Shown here: positions 8,660 through 17,601 of the stretch, piece after piece | Layout of the letters: each line of letters starts with the position of its first letter | Numbering within the stretch: position 1 is the first letter of the stretch | NCBI RefSeq assembly: GCF_015752045.1 | Contig: NZ_JADOUS010000003.1 | Coordinates: forward strand, 263,160-327,159 | Direction: 5' to 3' | DNA: 64,000 nucleotides | Source of the DNA: Arthrobacter_D sp015752045 | GTDB lineage: Bacteria > Actinomycetota > Actinomycetes > Actinomycetales > Micrococcaceae | Position numbers and translations under genes: made by a program | The notes under the pieces: model-generated | What the model was told of the DNA's origin: nothing | Database searches by the model: none | The model's input: the letters and a program-made list of their open reading frames with translations, nothing else

Positions 8660-8728
8660 ACCCGGGAGGCCCTGTCGGGCGGACCGGGAGGCCCCGCGAC
8701 GACGGACCCGGGAGGCCCTGTCAGGCGG
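8660..8728. repeat. Three tandem 23-bp repeats between convergent kinases
   Basis: Three adjacent 23-bp units at 8660-8682, 8683-8705 and 8706-8728, each starting AC(C)CGGGAGGCCC. Units 1 and 3 differ by one base; unit 2 is more diverged. The third unit runs over the stop codon of the GAF kinase gene on the minus strand. The array fills the space between the two convergent kinase genes. Confidence 0.8.
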
Positions 8729-9986
8729 GCCCGAGATCCACGGTCACCGTGATGCCACCGCCGGGCGTCTCCGTGAGGCCGATCGACCCTCCGTGCGCAG
8801 CCGCGATCCGCGCGCACGTCGCCAGGCCGATCCCGCTCCCGGCGGGGTCGCCGTCCCGGTGCAGCCGCACGAGGGGTTCCAGGACCCGCTGCCGGTCCGC
8901 CGGGGCGATGCCCTTGCCGTGGTCGATGACGCGCAGCACCTGCGTCTCCCCGACGCTCGCGATCACCTCGACGCGAGGAGGACAGCCGGGCATCGTGTAT
9001 TTCATCCCGTTCGCCACCAGATTCTGCAGCAGCGCGGTGACCTGCGCCTGGTCGACGGTGAGCTCGGCGTCCTGCACGGTCACCACGGCGTCGCAGGCGC
9101 TGCTCAGCGGAAGGACGTCCTGCAGCACGGCGTTCATCATCGTGTTCAGCCGGACCGTCCGGCGGCTGATCGTGCCGCCGATGCGTGAGAACTCGAGGAC
9201 CTCCTCCACGGTGGACAGCATGCGGCTGGCACTGCCCCGGATGATGCTGAAGTAGCGCGCCGCCTGCCCGGCAGGCGCGACGTCGTCGTCCTGTTCGCTG
9301 AGTTCCGTGTAGCCGAGGATCGCCGTCAGCGGGTTCTTGAGATCGTGGCTCACGCGCGCCGCGAACCCGGCCAGGTCCTCGTTGCTGCGCCGCACCACCT
9401 CGAGGGCCTCGACGAGTTGACGCGTCTTGAACTGCAGTTCGAGGACCTCCACGACCTGGCGTGCGAGGATCTCCAGCCCTTCCCGCTGTTCGGCGTCGAA
9501 CGCCCTGACCGCCGGCGAGAACACGCAGAGGGTGCCGAGGGCGGCGCCGCCCCCGGTCACGAGCGGGACGGACGCGTAGGAGCGCACCTGGGCGATACCG
9601 CCGTTGACGAAGGGGTTGTCGGCGAACCGCGGGTCGAGGGAGGCGTCCGCCAGCGCGGTGATCGCGCCGCCGGTGAAGACCTTGGAGCACATCGAGTCGT
9701 CCCGCGAGCACACCGCGGCGTCCACCCCGACGGCCGCGATCTGGTGCTGCTGGTCCGCCGTGATGATGTTGATGACACCGGCATCCATGCCGCTCACACG
9801 CACCGCGAGCTTCACGAGGTTGAGCAGCTCCGGCGGCGTCTCGTAGTCGGGCTTCTCCACCGGTGTGCCGCCGGCTTCGCCGTAGGGCAGCCGGTATTCC
9901 TGCAGGACCGCCTGGCGGGCGAGCTCCCGGAGGTCGAACTCGTCGGTGGAAGGCTCGGTGGAAGGATCGGTAGAAAGCAGAGACAC
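8721..9986 (-). CDS. GAF domain sensor histidine kinase
   Basis: 421-residue soluble kinase. A GAF domain spans about residues 50-185 and contains three Cys residues (93, 100 and 154), seen in CSRDDSMC and GTLCVF. HisKA follows with SHDLKNPLTAILGY (His 214), then an ATPase domain with LLQNLVANGMKY, a G1-like DHGKGI and GSGIGLA. No membrane segment is present, so it probably senses a cytosolic signal. No response regulator is adjacent; the nearest receiver protein is the PP2C phosphatase at 5.6-6.7 kb. Stop falls inside a tandem repeat array shared with the convergent kinase gene. Confidence 0.88.
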   Translation of the reverse strand: MSLLSTDPSTEPSTDEFDLRELARQAVLQEYRLPYGEAGGTPVEKPDYETPPELLNLVKLAVRVSGMDAGVINIITADQQHQIAAVGVDAAVCSRDDSMCSKVFTGGAITALADASLDPRFADNPFVNGGIAQVRSYASVPLVTGGGAALGTLCVFSPAVRAFDAEQREGLEILARQVVEVLELQFKTRQLVEALEVVRRSNEDLAGFAARVSHDLKNPLTAILGYTELSEQDDDVAPAGQAARYFSIIRGSASRMLSTVEEVLEFSRIGGTISRRTVRLNTMMNAVLQDVLPLSSACDAVVTVQDAELTVDQAQVTALLQNLVANGMKYTMPGCPPRVEVIASVGETQVLRVIDHGKGIAPADRQRVLEPLVRLHRDGDPAGSGIGLATCARIAAAHGGSIGLTETPGGGITVTVDLGPA

Positions 9987-10070
9987 GAATACCCCCGAGG
10001 GACTGAGACCGGTGTAGGTGGGTCAACTATCCCACGCCGACGGGCCGTGCCGTGGCAGGAGCGGCCCGCG

Positions 10071-11537
10071 TCAGCCGAGGGCCCGGACGCGCAGGGCCAG
10101 GTACAGGTGGACGCGGTCCGCGGTGACCGCCGGATCGTAGCCCGTGAGCGCCACGACCTGCTGGAGCCGGTAGCGGATGGTGTTGCGGTGCAGGTCGAGG
10201 TCCGCGGCGACGGCAGCCACCGAGCCGTCGAGGTCGAGGTAGCGCTGCAGCGTGGTCATCAGTCCCGCGCCGTGGGCGCTGTCGAACGCCTCGAGCGGCC
10301 GCAGGGTCTCCGCGGCGAGGTCGGCGAGCGGCACGTCCGCGCTGGACATCAGCAGGGACGTCAGGCTCAGGCGGTCCGCGAAGTTCAGGGGCTGCCCCCG
10401 CTGGAGCGCCTCGCGCGCTTCGAAGTAGCTCCACCGCAGGCCGTTCGGCTGGGCGTAGGTGCCGCCGACGCCGACGCGCGCCGTGAGCCCGGCGCCGTGC
10501 AGGTACCGGCTCAACTCGGCGGGGTCGCGCGCGACGCCGGCGGGGAGGACGAGCACGAGCCGTTCGTCGACGAGTCCCGTGGCGCCGCCGTTCCAGCCGT
10601 CCGGCAGCGGGAGCGTCCGCAGCGCGCGTCGCTGACCGGAGGCGACGTCGACGATCAGGACGCTGTGCCGGTGTGTCGTGTCGATGCCGGAACTGGCGAG
10701 CCGGGCCGCCGCCTCGGCGCCGGCGAGCGAGCCGCGCACCACGTCCTCGAGCAGCTGGCCCATCGCGGTGCGGGCGCCGGTCCGGTTGCGGGCCTGGTTG
10801 GTGAGCTCGACCGAGATCAGGCTCTGCGCGTAGTCGACGACGGCGGTTCGGCCATAGGGTTCGGCGATCGCGAGCGTGCAGCGGTCCTTCAGGCCGGTGG
10901 CGACCGGCAGCCGATGCCACGTCGTCGGCTCCGGATCCGCAGCGTCGGTCCCGGGGGCGGGGGCGACGCCGGGCGCGCGGCCGGCCGTGCCGGGACCGGA
11001 GGCACGTGCGATGCACGCGCCGTACTGGAACAGTGCGACGTCGGTGCCGAGCATCCGGGCGAGCTCGCCGAGGAGGGCGGCAAGGCCCCCCGGGCCCAGC
11101 AGCGCCGAGGCGAGGACGGCGTGGCCCTCGAGGAGGTCCTCGAGCCCGGCGTAGCGATCGGCGGACAGGGCGTCGGCCACCCTCTTGCCGATGGCGATGA
11201 AGGGGACCTCGTAGGGGACCCGGAAGGCGGGGAGGCCGACGGCGTCCGCCTCCGCGAGCACGGCAGCGGGGATCCTCCGGTGGGTGAGGCCGACACCGAA
11301 CCCGATGGCCAGGGCCCCGGCGTCGTGCGCCCGCCGGACGAAGGCCCGCTGGGCGGCGCCCGTCTTCAGCCGCACGCCCGTCGTGAGGACCACCTCCGCC
11401 CCGTTGAGGAAGGGTCGCGGGTCCTCGAGCTCGGTCACGGCGACCCATTGGATGGGCTGGGCGGGCGGTTCCGAGCGGCCCTCCGTGACCAGGCCCAGGG
11501 CAGGATCGGAGAGCAGGTCGGCGAGCGTGATGGCCAT
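10071..11537 (-). CDS. PucR family transcriptional regulator
   Basis: 488-residue regulator with an N-terminal PucR domain (about residues 1-130, beginning ITLADLLSDPALG) and a C-terminal PucR helix-turn-helix (about 425-485, with LDLHRNTIRYRL). Family members control purine, amino-acid or polyamine catabolism. It is divergent from the aminobutyraldehyde dehydrogenase gene, which makes control of the putrescine/GABA genes the simplest reading. The ATG at 11537 is 6 nt from a TAAGCT box, so the transcript is likely leaderless. Confidence 0.88.
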   Translation of the reverse strand: MAITLADLLSDPALGLVTEGRSEPPAQPIQWVAVTELEDPRPFLNGAEVVLTTGVRLKTGAAQRAFVRRAHDAGALAIGFGVGLTHRRIPAAVLAEADAVGLPAFRVPYEVPFIAIGKRVADALSADRYAGLEDLLEGHAVLASALLGPGGLAALLGELARMLGTDVALFQYGACIARASGPGTAGRAPGVAPAPGTDAADPEPTTWHRLPVATGLKDRCTLAIAEPYGRTAVVDYAQSLISVELTNQARNRTGARTAMGQLLEDVVRGSLAGAEAAARLASSGIDTTHRHSVLIVDVASGQRRALRTLPLPDGWNGGATGLVDERLVLVLPAGVARDPAELSRYLHGAGLTARVGVGGTYAQPNGLRWSYFEAREALQRGQPLNFADRLSLTSLLMSSADVPLADLAAETLRPLEAFDSAHGAGLMTTLQRYLDLDGSVAAVAADLDLHRNTIRYRLQQVVALTGYDPAVTADRVHLYLALRVRALG

Positions 11538-11549
11538 GGAGCCAGCTTA
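11538..11549 (-). promoter_or_regulatory. -10 box with leaderless start for PucR gene
   Basis: On the minus strand TAAGCT (11549-11544) precedes the ATG at 11537 by exactly 6 nt; no Shine-Dalgarno is present. Confidence 0.5.
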
Positions 11550-11704
11550 GGCGGCACTGTGCCATTGCACGGCAGGTCCGGTCATGCGCTGTGCAGATCA
11601 CTCTGGCACGCCGTGCGGTGCCCCGGTACGGTCATGTCGATACCCCGTGGCCGGATGCACCCCGTACGCGCCGCGGACTCCACCCTCGTGAAAGGCACTG
11701 CAGC

Positions 11705-13135
11705 GTGGCTGAGACCCTTCAGAACTACATCGACGGAGCGTTCGTGACGCCCGCCGGCACTGAGCTCCTGGACATCGTCAACCCGACCAACGGCGAGGTG
11801 GTCGCGCAGTCGCCTGTCTCCACCCCGGCGGACGTCGACGACGCCATGCAGGCCGCGGCACGTGCCTTCACCACCTGGAAGCGGACCACCCCGAGCCAGC
11901 GCCAGCTCATGCTGCTGAAGCTCGCGGACGCCGTCGAGGGCGCCAGCGACGAGCTCGTCGAGGCGCAGCACCGCAACACCGGCCAGGTGCGTGCGATGAT
12001 CGCCGCCGAGGAGGTCGCCGTCGGCGCCGACCAGCTGCGGTTCTTCGCCGGCGCCGCACGGCTCATGGAGGGGAAGTCCGCGGGCGAGTACATGGAGGGC
12101 CACACCTCCTACGTCCGCCGCGAGCCCATCGGCGTCGTCGCCCAGGTGGCCCCGTGGAACTACCCGCTCCTCATGGCCATCTGGAAGATCGGCCCCGCCC
12201 TCGCCGCCGGCAACACGGTGGTCCTGAAGCCGAGCGACACGACCCCGGAATCGACCCTCGTCCTGGCGCGCCTCACCCAGGGCATCCTGCCCGACGGCGT
12301 CCTGAACGTCGTGCTCGGCACGGGTGAGACCGGTGCCGCCATGACCGAACACCCCGTGCCCGGACTGGTGTCCATCACGGGATCCGTGCGTGCCGGCATC
12401 GCCGTCGCGACCAGCGCCGCGAAGGGCCTCAAGCGGGCCCACCTCGAGCTCGGCGGCAAGGCCCCCGCCGTCGTCTTCGCGGACGCCGACCTCACGAAGA
12501 GCGCCGAGGCCATCGCCGAGTTCGCCTTCTTCAACGCCGGCCAGGACTGCACCGCCATCACCCGGGTCCTCGTGCAGGAGCAGGCGCACGACGAGTTCGT
12601 CGCCGCGATGGTCGCGCACACCGCCACCCTGAAGACCGGCAGTACCGAGGACTCGGAGAACTACTTCGGGCCGCTGAACAACATCAACCACTTCAACGCC
12701 GTCAATGCCGTCATCGACGCGCTGCCCGCCCACTGCACGATCGCGACGGGCGGCAGGCGTGCCGGGGACAAGGGTTACTTCTTCGAGCCGACGATCGTCA
12801 CCGGTGCCCTGCAGGACGACCCCGTGGTGCAGCAGGAGACGTTCGGCCCCGTCGTGACGGTGCAGACGTTCACCACCGAGGAGGAGGCCGTCGAGCTCGC
12901 CAACGGTGTGGACTACGCGCTGGCCTCCAGCATCTGGACCTCGAACCACGGCACCGCGATGCGCGTCTCCCGCGACCTCGACTTCGGCGCCGTCTGGATC
13001 AACACGCACATCATGCTCACCGCCGAGATGCCCCACGGCGGCTTCAAGCACTCCGGCTACGGCAAGGACCTCTCCATGTACGGCGTGGAGGACTACACCC
13101 GCATCAAGCACGTCATGAGCGTGCTGGACGTCTGA
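11705..13135 (+). CDS. Aldehyde dehydrogenase, probable gamma-aminobutyraldehyde dehydrogenase
   Basis: 476-residue NAD(P)-dependent aldehyde dehydrogenase. Catalytic Glu is in LELGGK (E248) and the nucleophile in GQDCTA (C282). The order PucR | this gene-gabT, with putrescine oxidase close by, predicts oxidation of 4-aminobutanal to GABA, the second step of putrescine breakdown. The start is set at the GTG at 11705, 8-10 nt after GAAAGG; a longer frame upstream has no ribosome-binding site and no family similarity. gabT follows after 27 bp, presumably in the same transcript. Substrate specificity is inferred from context. Confidence 0.87.
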   Translation: MAETLQNYIDGAFVTPAGTELLDIVNPTNGEVVAQSPVSTPADVDDAMQAAARAFTTWKRTTPSQRQLMLLKLADAVEGASDELVEAQHRNTGQVRAMIAAEEVAVGADQLRFFAGAARLMEGKSAGEYMEGHTSYVRREPIGVVAQVAPWNYPLLMAIWKIGPALAAGNTVVLKPSDTTPESTLVLARLTQGILPDGVLNVVLGTGETGAAMTEHPVPGLVSITGSVRAGIAVATSAAKGLKRAHLELGGKAPAVVFADADLTKSAEAIAEFAFFNAGQDCTAITRVLVQEQAHDEFVAAMVAHTATLKTGSTEDSENYFGPLNNINHFNAVNAVIDALPAHCTIATGGRRAGDKGYFFEPTIVTGALQDDPVVQQETFGPVVTVQTFTTEEEAVELANGVDYALASSIWTSNHGTAMRVSRDLDFGAVWINTHIMLTAEMPHGGFKHSGYGKDLSMYGVEDYTRIKHVMSVLDV

Positions 13136-13162
13136 CAGATCCGTTCTAGATAGGAACTCCTT

Positions 13163-14548
13163 ATGACCACCTTCGCAACCACTCCCGGTGCGGTCGCCCC
13201 CCGTTTCAGGCTCGAGCAGAAGCGCCGCATCACCGGTGACTTCCCCGGCCCGAAGTCCACCGAGCTGGCCGCGCGCCGCTCCGCCGTCGTCGCCAAGGGC
13301 GTCGCCTCGGGTGTTCCCGTGTACGTGGCGGACGCCGACGGCGGGATCCTCCAGGACGTCGACGGCAACTCCTTCATCGACCTCGGCTCCGGCATCGCCG
13401 TGACGAGCGTCGGGGCCTCGGACCCCGCCGTGGTCGGCGCGGTCAAGGAGCAGGTGGAGCACTTCACGCACACGTGCTTCATGGTCACTCCCTACGAGGG
13501 CTACATCGCCGTCGCGGAGCAGCTCGCCGAGCTGACGCCGGGCGACTTCGAGAAGCGGACGGTCCTGTTCAACTCGGGCGCCGAGGCGGTCGAGAACGCC
13601 GTCAAGGTGGCACGGCTGGCCACGGGCCGGGACGCCGTCGTCGCGTTCGACCACGCCTACCACGGCCGCACCAACCTGACCATGGCGCTGACCGCGAAGT
13701 CGATGCCGTACAAGGCGAACTTCGGTCCGTTCGCACCGGAGATCTACCGCGTCCCCATGAGCTACCCGTTCCGCGAGGAGAACCCGTCCATCACGGGCCC
13801 CGCGGCGGCGCAGCGTGCCATCACCATGATCGAGAAGCAGATCGGCGCCCAGTCGGTCGCCGCGATCATCATCGAACCCGTCCAGGGCGAGGGCGGCTTC
13901 ATCGTGCCGGCCGAGGGCTTCCTCCCCGCGCTCGCGGAATGGGCCAAGGCCAACGGCGTCGTGTTCATCGCCGACGAGGTGCAGTCCGGGTTCTGCCGCA
14001 CCGGCGAGTGGTTCGCCGTGAACCACGAGGGTGTCGTGCCCGACATCATCACCATGGCCAAGGGCATCGCCGGTGGCATGCCGCTCTCGGCCATCACGGG
14101 GCGCGCGGACCTGCTCGACGCCGTGCACGCCGGGGGGCTCGGCGGCACCTACGGTGGCAACCCGGTGGCCTGCGCCGCGGCGCTCGCCGCGATCGGCACC
14201 ATGAAGGACCAGGACCTCGCGGGCCGTGCCCGCAGCATCGAGGCCCGGGTCTCCGAGCGCATGGCCGCACTGCAGGCCGAGCTCGGCGAGCGGAGCATCG
14301 TGGGGGAGCTCCGCGGACGCGGCGCCATGCTGGCCATCGAGTTCGTGGAGCCGGGCGGCAGGACGCCCAATGCCGAGGCCACCAAGGCGATCGCCGCACG
14401 ATGCCTCCGCGAGGGCGTCATCATCCTCACCTGCGGCACCTACGGCAACGTGGTCCGGCTGCTGCCGCCGCTCGTGATCACCGAGGACCTGCTGGAGGAC
14501 GGCCTCGACGTCCTTGAGGCCGCGATCCGCGCGGTCAGCGCCGGCTGA
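13163..14548 (+). CDS. gabT: 4-aminobutyrate aminotransferase
   Basis: 461-residue class III PLP aminotransferase converting GABA and 2-oxoglutarate to succinate semialdehyde and glutamate. The PLP lysine is in MAKGIAGGMP (K300); the preceding FIADEVQSGFCRTG carries the conserved Asp, and NSGAEAVENAVK the phosphate-binding turn. ATG follows TAGGAACTCC. It is the second gene of the aldehyde dehydrogenase unit and ends at a strong hairpin. No succinate semialdehyde dehydrogenase (gabD) gene is adjacent, so that last step must be encoded elsewhere or done by another aldehyde dehydrogenase. Confidence 0.93.
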   Translation: MTTFATTPGAVAPRFRLEQKRRITGDFPGPKSTELAARRSAVVAKGVASGVPVYVADADGGILQDVDGNSFIDLGSGIAVTSVGASDPAVVGAVKEQVEHFTHTCFMVTPYEGYIAVAEQLAELTPGDFEKRTVLFNSGAEAVENAVKVARLATGRDAVVAFDHAYHGRTNLTMALTAKSMPYKANFGPFAPEIYRVPMSYPFREENPSITGPAAAQRAITMIEKQIGAQSVAAIIIEPVQGEGGFIVPAEGFLPALAEWAKANGVVFIADEVQSGFCRTGEWFAVNHEGVVPDIITMAKGIAGGMPLSAITGRADLLDAVHAGGLGGTYGGNPVACAAALAAIGTMKDQDLAGRARSIEARVSERMAALQAELGERSIVGELRGRGAMLAIEFVEPGGRTPNAEATKAIAARCLREGVIILTCGTYGNVVRLLPPLVITEDLLEDGLDVLEAAIRAVSAG

Positions 14549-14554
14549 TCACCG

Positions 14555-14603
14555 ACGCACGGAAAAGGCCCTGCAGCGGTGCTGCAGGGCCTTTTCCGTG
14601 CGT
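14555..14603. terminator. Strong bidirectional terminator after gabT
   Basis: Perfect 23-bp inverted repeat, arms 14555-14577 and 14581-14603, with a 3-nt loop. Each arm contains GGAAAAGG/CCTTTTCC, so either strand yields a short U-run within the arm. It separates the convergent gabT and acetyltransferase genes. Confidence 0.88.
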
Positions 14604-14611
14604 TCCCGGGG

Positions 14612-15211
14612 TCAGCCGACCGGGATGAGGGCCCTGAAATGGGGGTTCTCGACCAGGAAGGCCTGGGCATGTTCGCAGTAGGGGACGGGCGCGAGGCGGC
14701 GTCGATGCGCGTTCAGGAGCGATTTGCGGACCAGCACCGACTCCAGGCCCAGCCGAAGGTAGGCGGACCCGACGACGGTCTGCAGCAGGCGGAGGCGGCC
14801 GGCCCGCAGGTCGTACTTCACATAGCCGACCATGACGCCGTCGTGGAACAGCTCGAAGCGCGAGGCGGCCTGGTTGTCGCGGAACTTCTCGCGGAGCTGC
14901 TCGGTCTCCGAGCGCTCGGCCGCACGGGACTCGCGGTCGGTGATGGCCTGGACGACCGCCTCGTAGTCGTCCAGCACGCCGTAGGGCGGGTACGCGGTGT
15001 CCAGGGCCTGGTAGAGCTCGTTGCACAGGATGCGCAGCTCACGGGTGGAGACGGCGGACAGGTCGCGGGGGACATCCGGGGTCTCTGCACCGGACGCCGC
15101 CGGAGCATCCGGATCGGCGAAGGGGACGAGGTCGGCGTCGGACAGGGTGTCGGGCGCACGGCGGTCCGCGGGACGGGAACCGGAGGTGGGGGGAAGGGGG
15201 GCAACGGACAT
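14612..15211 (-). CDS. GNAT-type N-acetyltransferase (YjdJ-like)
   Basis: 199-residue protein. The last 85 residues, from SRFELFHDGVMVGY through a glycine-poor core to CEHAQAFLVENPHF, match the small YjdJ/Gcn5-like acetyltransferase fold. The first about 110 residues are Pro/Asp-rich then helical and are not recognised. ATG follows AGAGG at 6 nt. Cellular substrate unknown. It is convergent with gabT and separated from it by a terminator, so it is probably not part of GABA metabolism. Confidence 0.65.
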   Translation of the reverse strand: MSVAPLPPTSGSRPADRRAPDTLSDADLVPFADPDAPAASGAETPDVPRDLSAVSTRELRILCNELYQALDTAYPPYGVLDDYEAVVQAITDRESRAAERSETEQLREKFRDNQAASRFELFHDGVMVGYVKYDLRAGRLRLLQTVVGSAYLRLGLESVLVRKSLLNAHRRRLAPVPYCEHAQAFLVENPHFRALIPVG

Positions 15212-15377
15212 GATGTACCTCTGATGATCAGGGAGTAGTTGGGCCGTTGCTTGACCTTTGACAGAAAGGTAACACCCGACGGGGGATCCGTAAAGCTAGG
15301 CGCTTTAGCAATCGGGGGTGTTCGCTCCCGACCGGCGCTCCGGCGGGTCCATGGACCCGCCGGAGGTCCCGCGGGGA

Positions 15378-16049
15378 TCAGGAGGAGCCGGCGGCCAACT
15401 GCTGGCGGAGGCCGGCGATCATGCCCTCGAGCCCGGCCCGGAAGGCGGCATCCGCGGATCGTCCGGCTCCTGCCGCCTCCGAGGCGCTGCGCACCGCGGA
15501 CGTGAACACCGGGAACTCGTCCGCGAGCGTGCCGGAGTCGAAGATGTCGCCGGGTGCGGCCACGTCGAGTGCCGAGCCGTAGATGAAGGACTCGAGGGCG
15601 ACGATCGCGGGCACGATCCGGTCCTCGAGCCAGCCCGCCGAGGCGAAGCCGCGGGCCACCTCCTCGTACATGCGCAGCGTCTCCGCCGCGTCGGTCACCG
15701 GCATGACGGCGATCACCGGGACCAGGGGGGCGTGCCGCGCGAAGACCTCACGGTAGGACCAGGCCCACTGCCGCACGGCCTCGTCCCACGGCTCCACGGC
15801 GAATGCGCTGAAGTCCACCATGGTCATGACGTGGTCCTGGACCCAGCGGAGCACCTCCTGCTTCGAGGCGGCGTGGTTGTAGAGGGCGGAGGGTGCCACC
15901 CGGAGCCGGCGGGCGAGCGCGGACATCGTCAGACCCTCGTAGCCCTCCGCGGCGATGAGGTCGAGCGCCGCGGCCGTGATGCGATCCCTGGACAGGACGC
16001 TGCGCGGAGGGCGCCCGGCGCGCCGGGGGGTCGGTGTTGCTGAGGTCAT
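15378..16049 (-). CDS. TetR family regulator, probable repressor of putrescine oxidase
   Basis: 223-residue TetR protein. The N-terminal helix-turn-helix runs over about residues 20-65 (LTMSALARRLRVAPSALYNH); the C-terminal ligand domain is typical in size. The start at 16049 follows GGGAGCAGGATC; the frame continues upstream without a ribosome-binding site. It is divergent from the putrescine oxidase gene, and the 137-bp gap holds a perfect 17-bp palindrome. Repression of the oxidase, with a polyamine or aldehyde as inducer, is the natural inference but not shown. Confidence 0.85.
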   Translation of the reverse strand: MTSATPTPRRAGRPPRSVLSRDRITAAALDLIAAEGYEGLTMSALARRLRVAPSALYNHAASKQEVLRWVQDHVMTMVDFSAFAVEPWDEAVRQWAWSYREVFARHAPLVPVIAVMPVTDAAETLRMYEEVARGFASAGWLEDRIVPAIVALESFIYGSALDVAAPGDIFDSGTLADEFPVFTSAVRSASEAAGAGRSADAAFRAGLEGMIAGLRQQLAAGSS

Positions 16050-16118
16050 CGATCCTGCTCCCTGTTGCGATGGCGTTAACTCTACGGGCGGGCCCTTCCC
16101 TCCCCGGGTGCCTGTGGC

Positions 16119-16151
16119 TATAGTAGGGCGCAATAATGAATCCCATTCATT
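16119..16151 (+). promoter_or_regulatory. Promoter and palindromic operator of putrescine oxidase operon
   Basis: A TATAGT -10 box is at 16119-16124. Just downstream, at 16135-16151, is the perfect inverted repeat AATGAAT-CCC-ATTCATT, placed over the initially transcribed region. An operator here would let the divergent TetR protein block transcription. AGGAGG at 16174-16179 precedes the ATG at 16187. Confidence 0.7.
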
Positions 16152-16186
16152 TTGTGGCCTGCGTCATGCAGCCCTAGGAGGATCAC

Positions 16187-17599
16187 GTGAAAACCATCGA
16201 ACGCGACGTCGTCATCATCGGAGCCGGCCCCTCGGGCCTCACCGCCGCACGCGAGCTGAGGAAGGCCGGTCACTCGGTCGCCGTGCTCGAGGCGCGCGAC
16301 CGCGTCGGCGGGCGTACCCACACGGACGTGATCGACGGCGCCGTCTTCGAGGTCGGGGGGCAGTGGGTGTCGCCGGACCAGACCGCGCTCATCGGTCTCC
16401 TCGGCGAACTGGGCCTGAAGACGTTCTCCCGGTACCGGGAGGGTGACTCCGTGTACATCGGCCCCGACGGCGAACCGATCCGCTACAGCGGGGAGATGTT
16501 CCCCGTCAGCGAGTACACGCGTGAGGAGATGGAGCGCCTCATCGTGATCCTCGACCGGCTCGTCGCCGAGGCCGGGCCGGAATCGCCGTGGAACCACCCG
16601 GACGCGCGGGCCCTGGACACCATCTCCTTCCACCACTGGCTCCGGCAGCAGTCCGACGACGAGGAGGCCTGCGACAACATCGGCCTGTTCATCGCGGGCG
16701 GCATGCTGACGAAGCCGGCGCACTCGTTCTCGACCCTCCAGGCGGTCCTGATGGCGGCGACCGCCGGGTCCTTCTCGAACCTGGTGGACGAGGACTTCAT
16801 CCTCGACAAGCGCGTGATCGGCGGCATGCAGTCCGTGTCGGAGCGCATGGCGGCCGAGCTGGGGGAGGACGTCATCCTCTCGAGCCCCGTGCGCACGCTC
16901 CGCTGGAGCGGCATGGAAGGCCCGGACAGCACCGAGGGGGTCACGGTCGTCTCGGACACGACGACGGTGCGGGCCCGGTTCGCGGTCGTCGCCGTCCCAC
17001 CGAACCTCTATTCGCGCATCAGCTACGACCCGCCGCTGCCGCGCCGCCAGCACCAGATGCACCAGCACCAGTCGCTCGGCCTGGTGATCAAGGTCCACGC
17101 CGTCTACACCACGCCGTTCTGGCGCGAGGACGGGCTCTCGGGGACGGGCTTCAGCGCGGGGTCGATCGTCCAGGAGGTCTACGACAACACGAACTTCGAG
17201 GACCCCCGCGGCACCCTGGTGGGCTTCGTCTCCGACGAGAAGGCGGACGCCATGTTCGAGCTGCCTCCGCACGAGCGCCGCGAGCGGATCCTCTCCGCGA
17301 TCGCGAACTTCCTCGGGCCGCAGGCGCTGGAGCCGGAGGTGTACTACGAATCGGACTGGGCCTCGGAGGAGTGGACGCGGGGCGCCTACGCCTCGAGCTA
17401 CGACCTCGGCGGGCTGCACCGCTACGGCCGCGACCAGCGCACGCCTGTGGGCCCCATCCACTGGTCCTGCTCCGACATCGCGGCCGAGGGATACCAGCAT
17501 GTCGACGGCGCCATCCGGATGGGGCAGCGCACCGCGGTCGAGATCCACCGTGCGCTGTCGGCCGGTGTGCAGGCCGCCGCGACCGGTCGGGGGGCGTAG
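16187..17599 (+). CDS. puo: Putrescine oxidase (flavin monoamine oxidase)
   Basis: 470-residue flavin amine oxidase. The N-terminal Rossmann motif GAGPSGLTAAREL (from residue 12) and RVGGRTHT fingerprint identify the FAD domain; EVGGQWVSP and the C-terminal IRMGQRTA motif are also family marks. The enzyme oxidises putrescine to 4-aminobutanal with release of ammonia and H2O2. Length and the adjacent aminobutyraldehyde dehydrogenase, gabT and permease genes support putrescine rather than another amine. AGGAGG precedes the start. A universal stress protein and a permease follow in the same operon. Confidence 0.88.
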   Translation: MKTIERDVVIIGAGPSGLTAARELRKAGHSVAVLEARDRVGGRTHTDVIDGAVFEVGGQWVSPDQTALIGLLGELGLKTFSRYREGDSVYIGPDGEPIRYSGEMFPVSEYTREEMERLIVILDRLVAEAGPESPWNHPDARALDTISFHHWLRQQSDDEEACDNIGLFIAGGMLTKPAHSFSTLQAVLMAATAGSFSNLVDEDFILDKRVIGGMQSVSERMAAELGEDVILSSPVRTLRWSGMEGPDSTEGVTVVSDTTTVRARFAVVAVPPNLYSRISYDPPLPRRQHQMHQHQSLGLVIKVHAVYTTPFWREDGLSGTGFSAGSIVQEVYDNTNFEDPRGTLVGFVSDEKADAMFELPPHERRERILSAIANFLGPQALEPEVYYESDWASEEWTRGAYASSYDLGGLHRYGRDQRTPVGPIHWSCSDIAAEGYQHVDGAIRMGQRTAVEIHRALSAGVQAAATGRGA

Positions 17600-17601
17600 T
17601 C

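Noticed and set aside
9345..11747. 800-residue open frame on the plus strand across the GAF kinase and PucR genes
   Set aside because: Runs antisense through two clearly recognised genes and their promoter; low-complexity composition.
11582..14128. 848-residue open frame antisense to the aldehyde dehydrogenase and gabT
   Set aside because: Shadow of two conserved enzymes with intact catalytic residues on the other strand.
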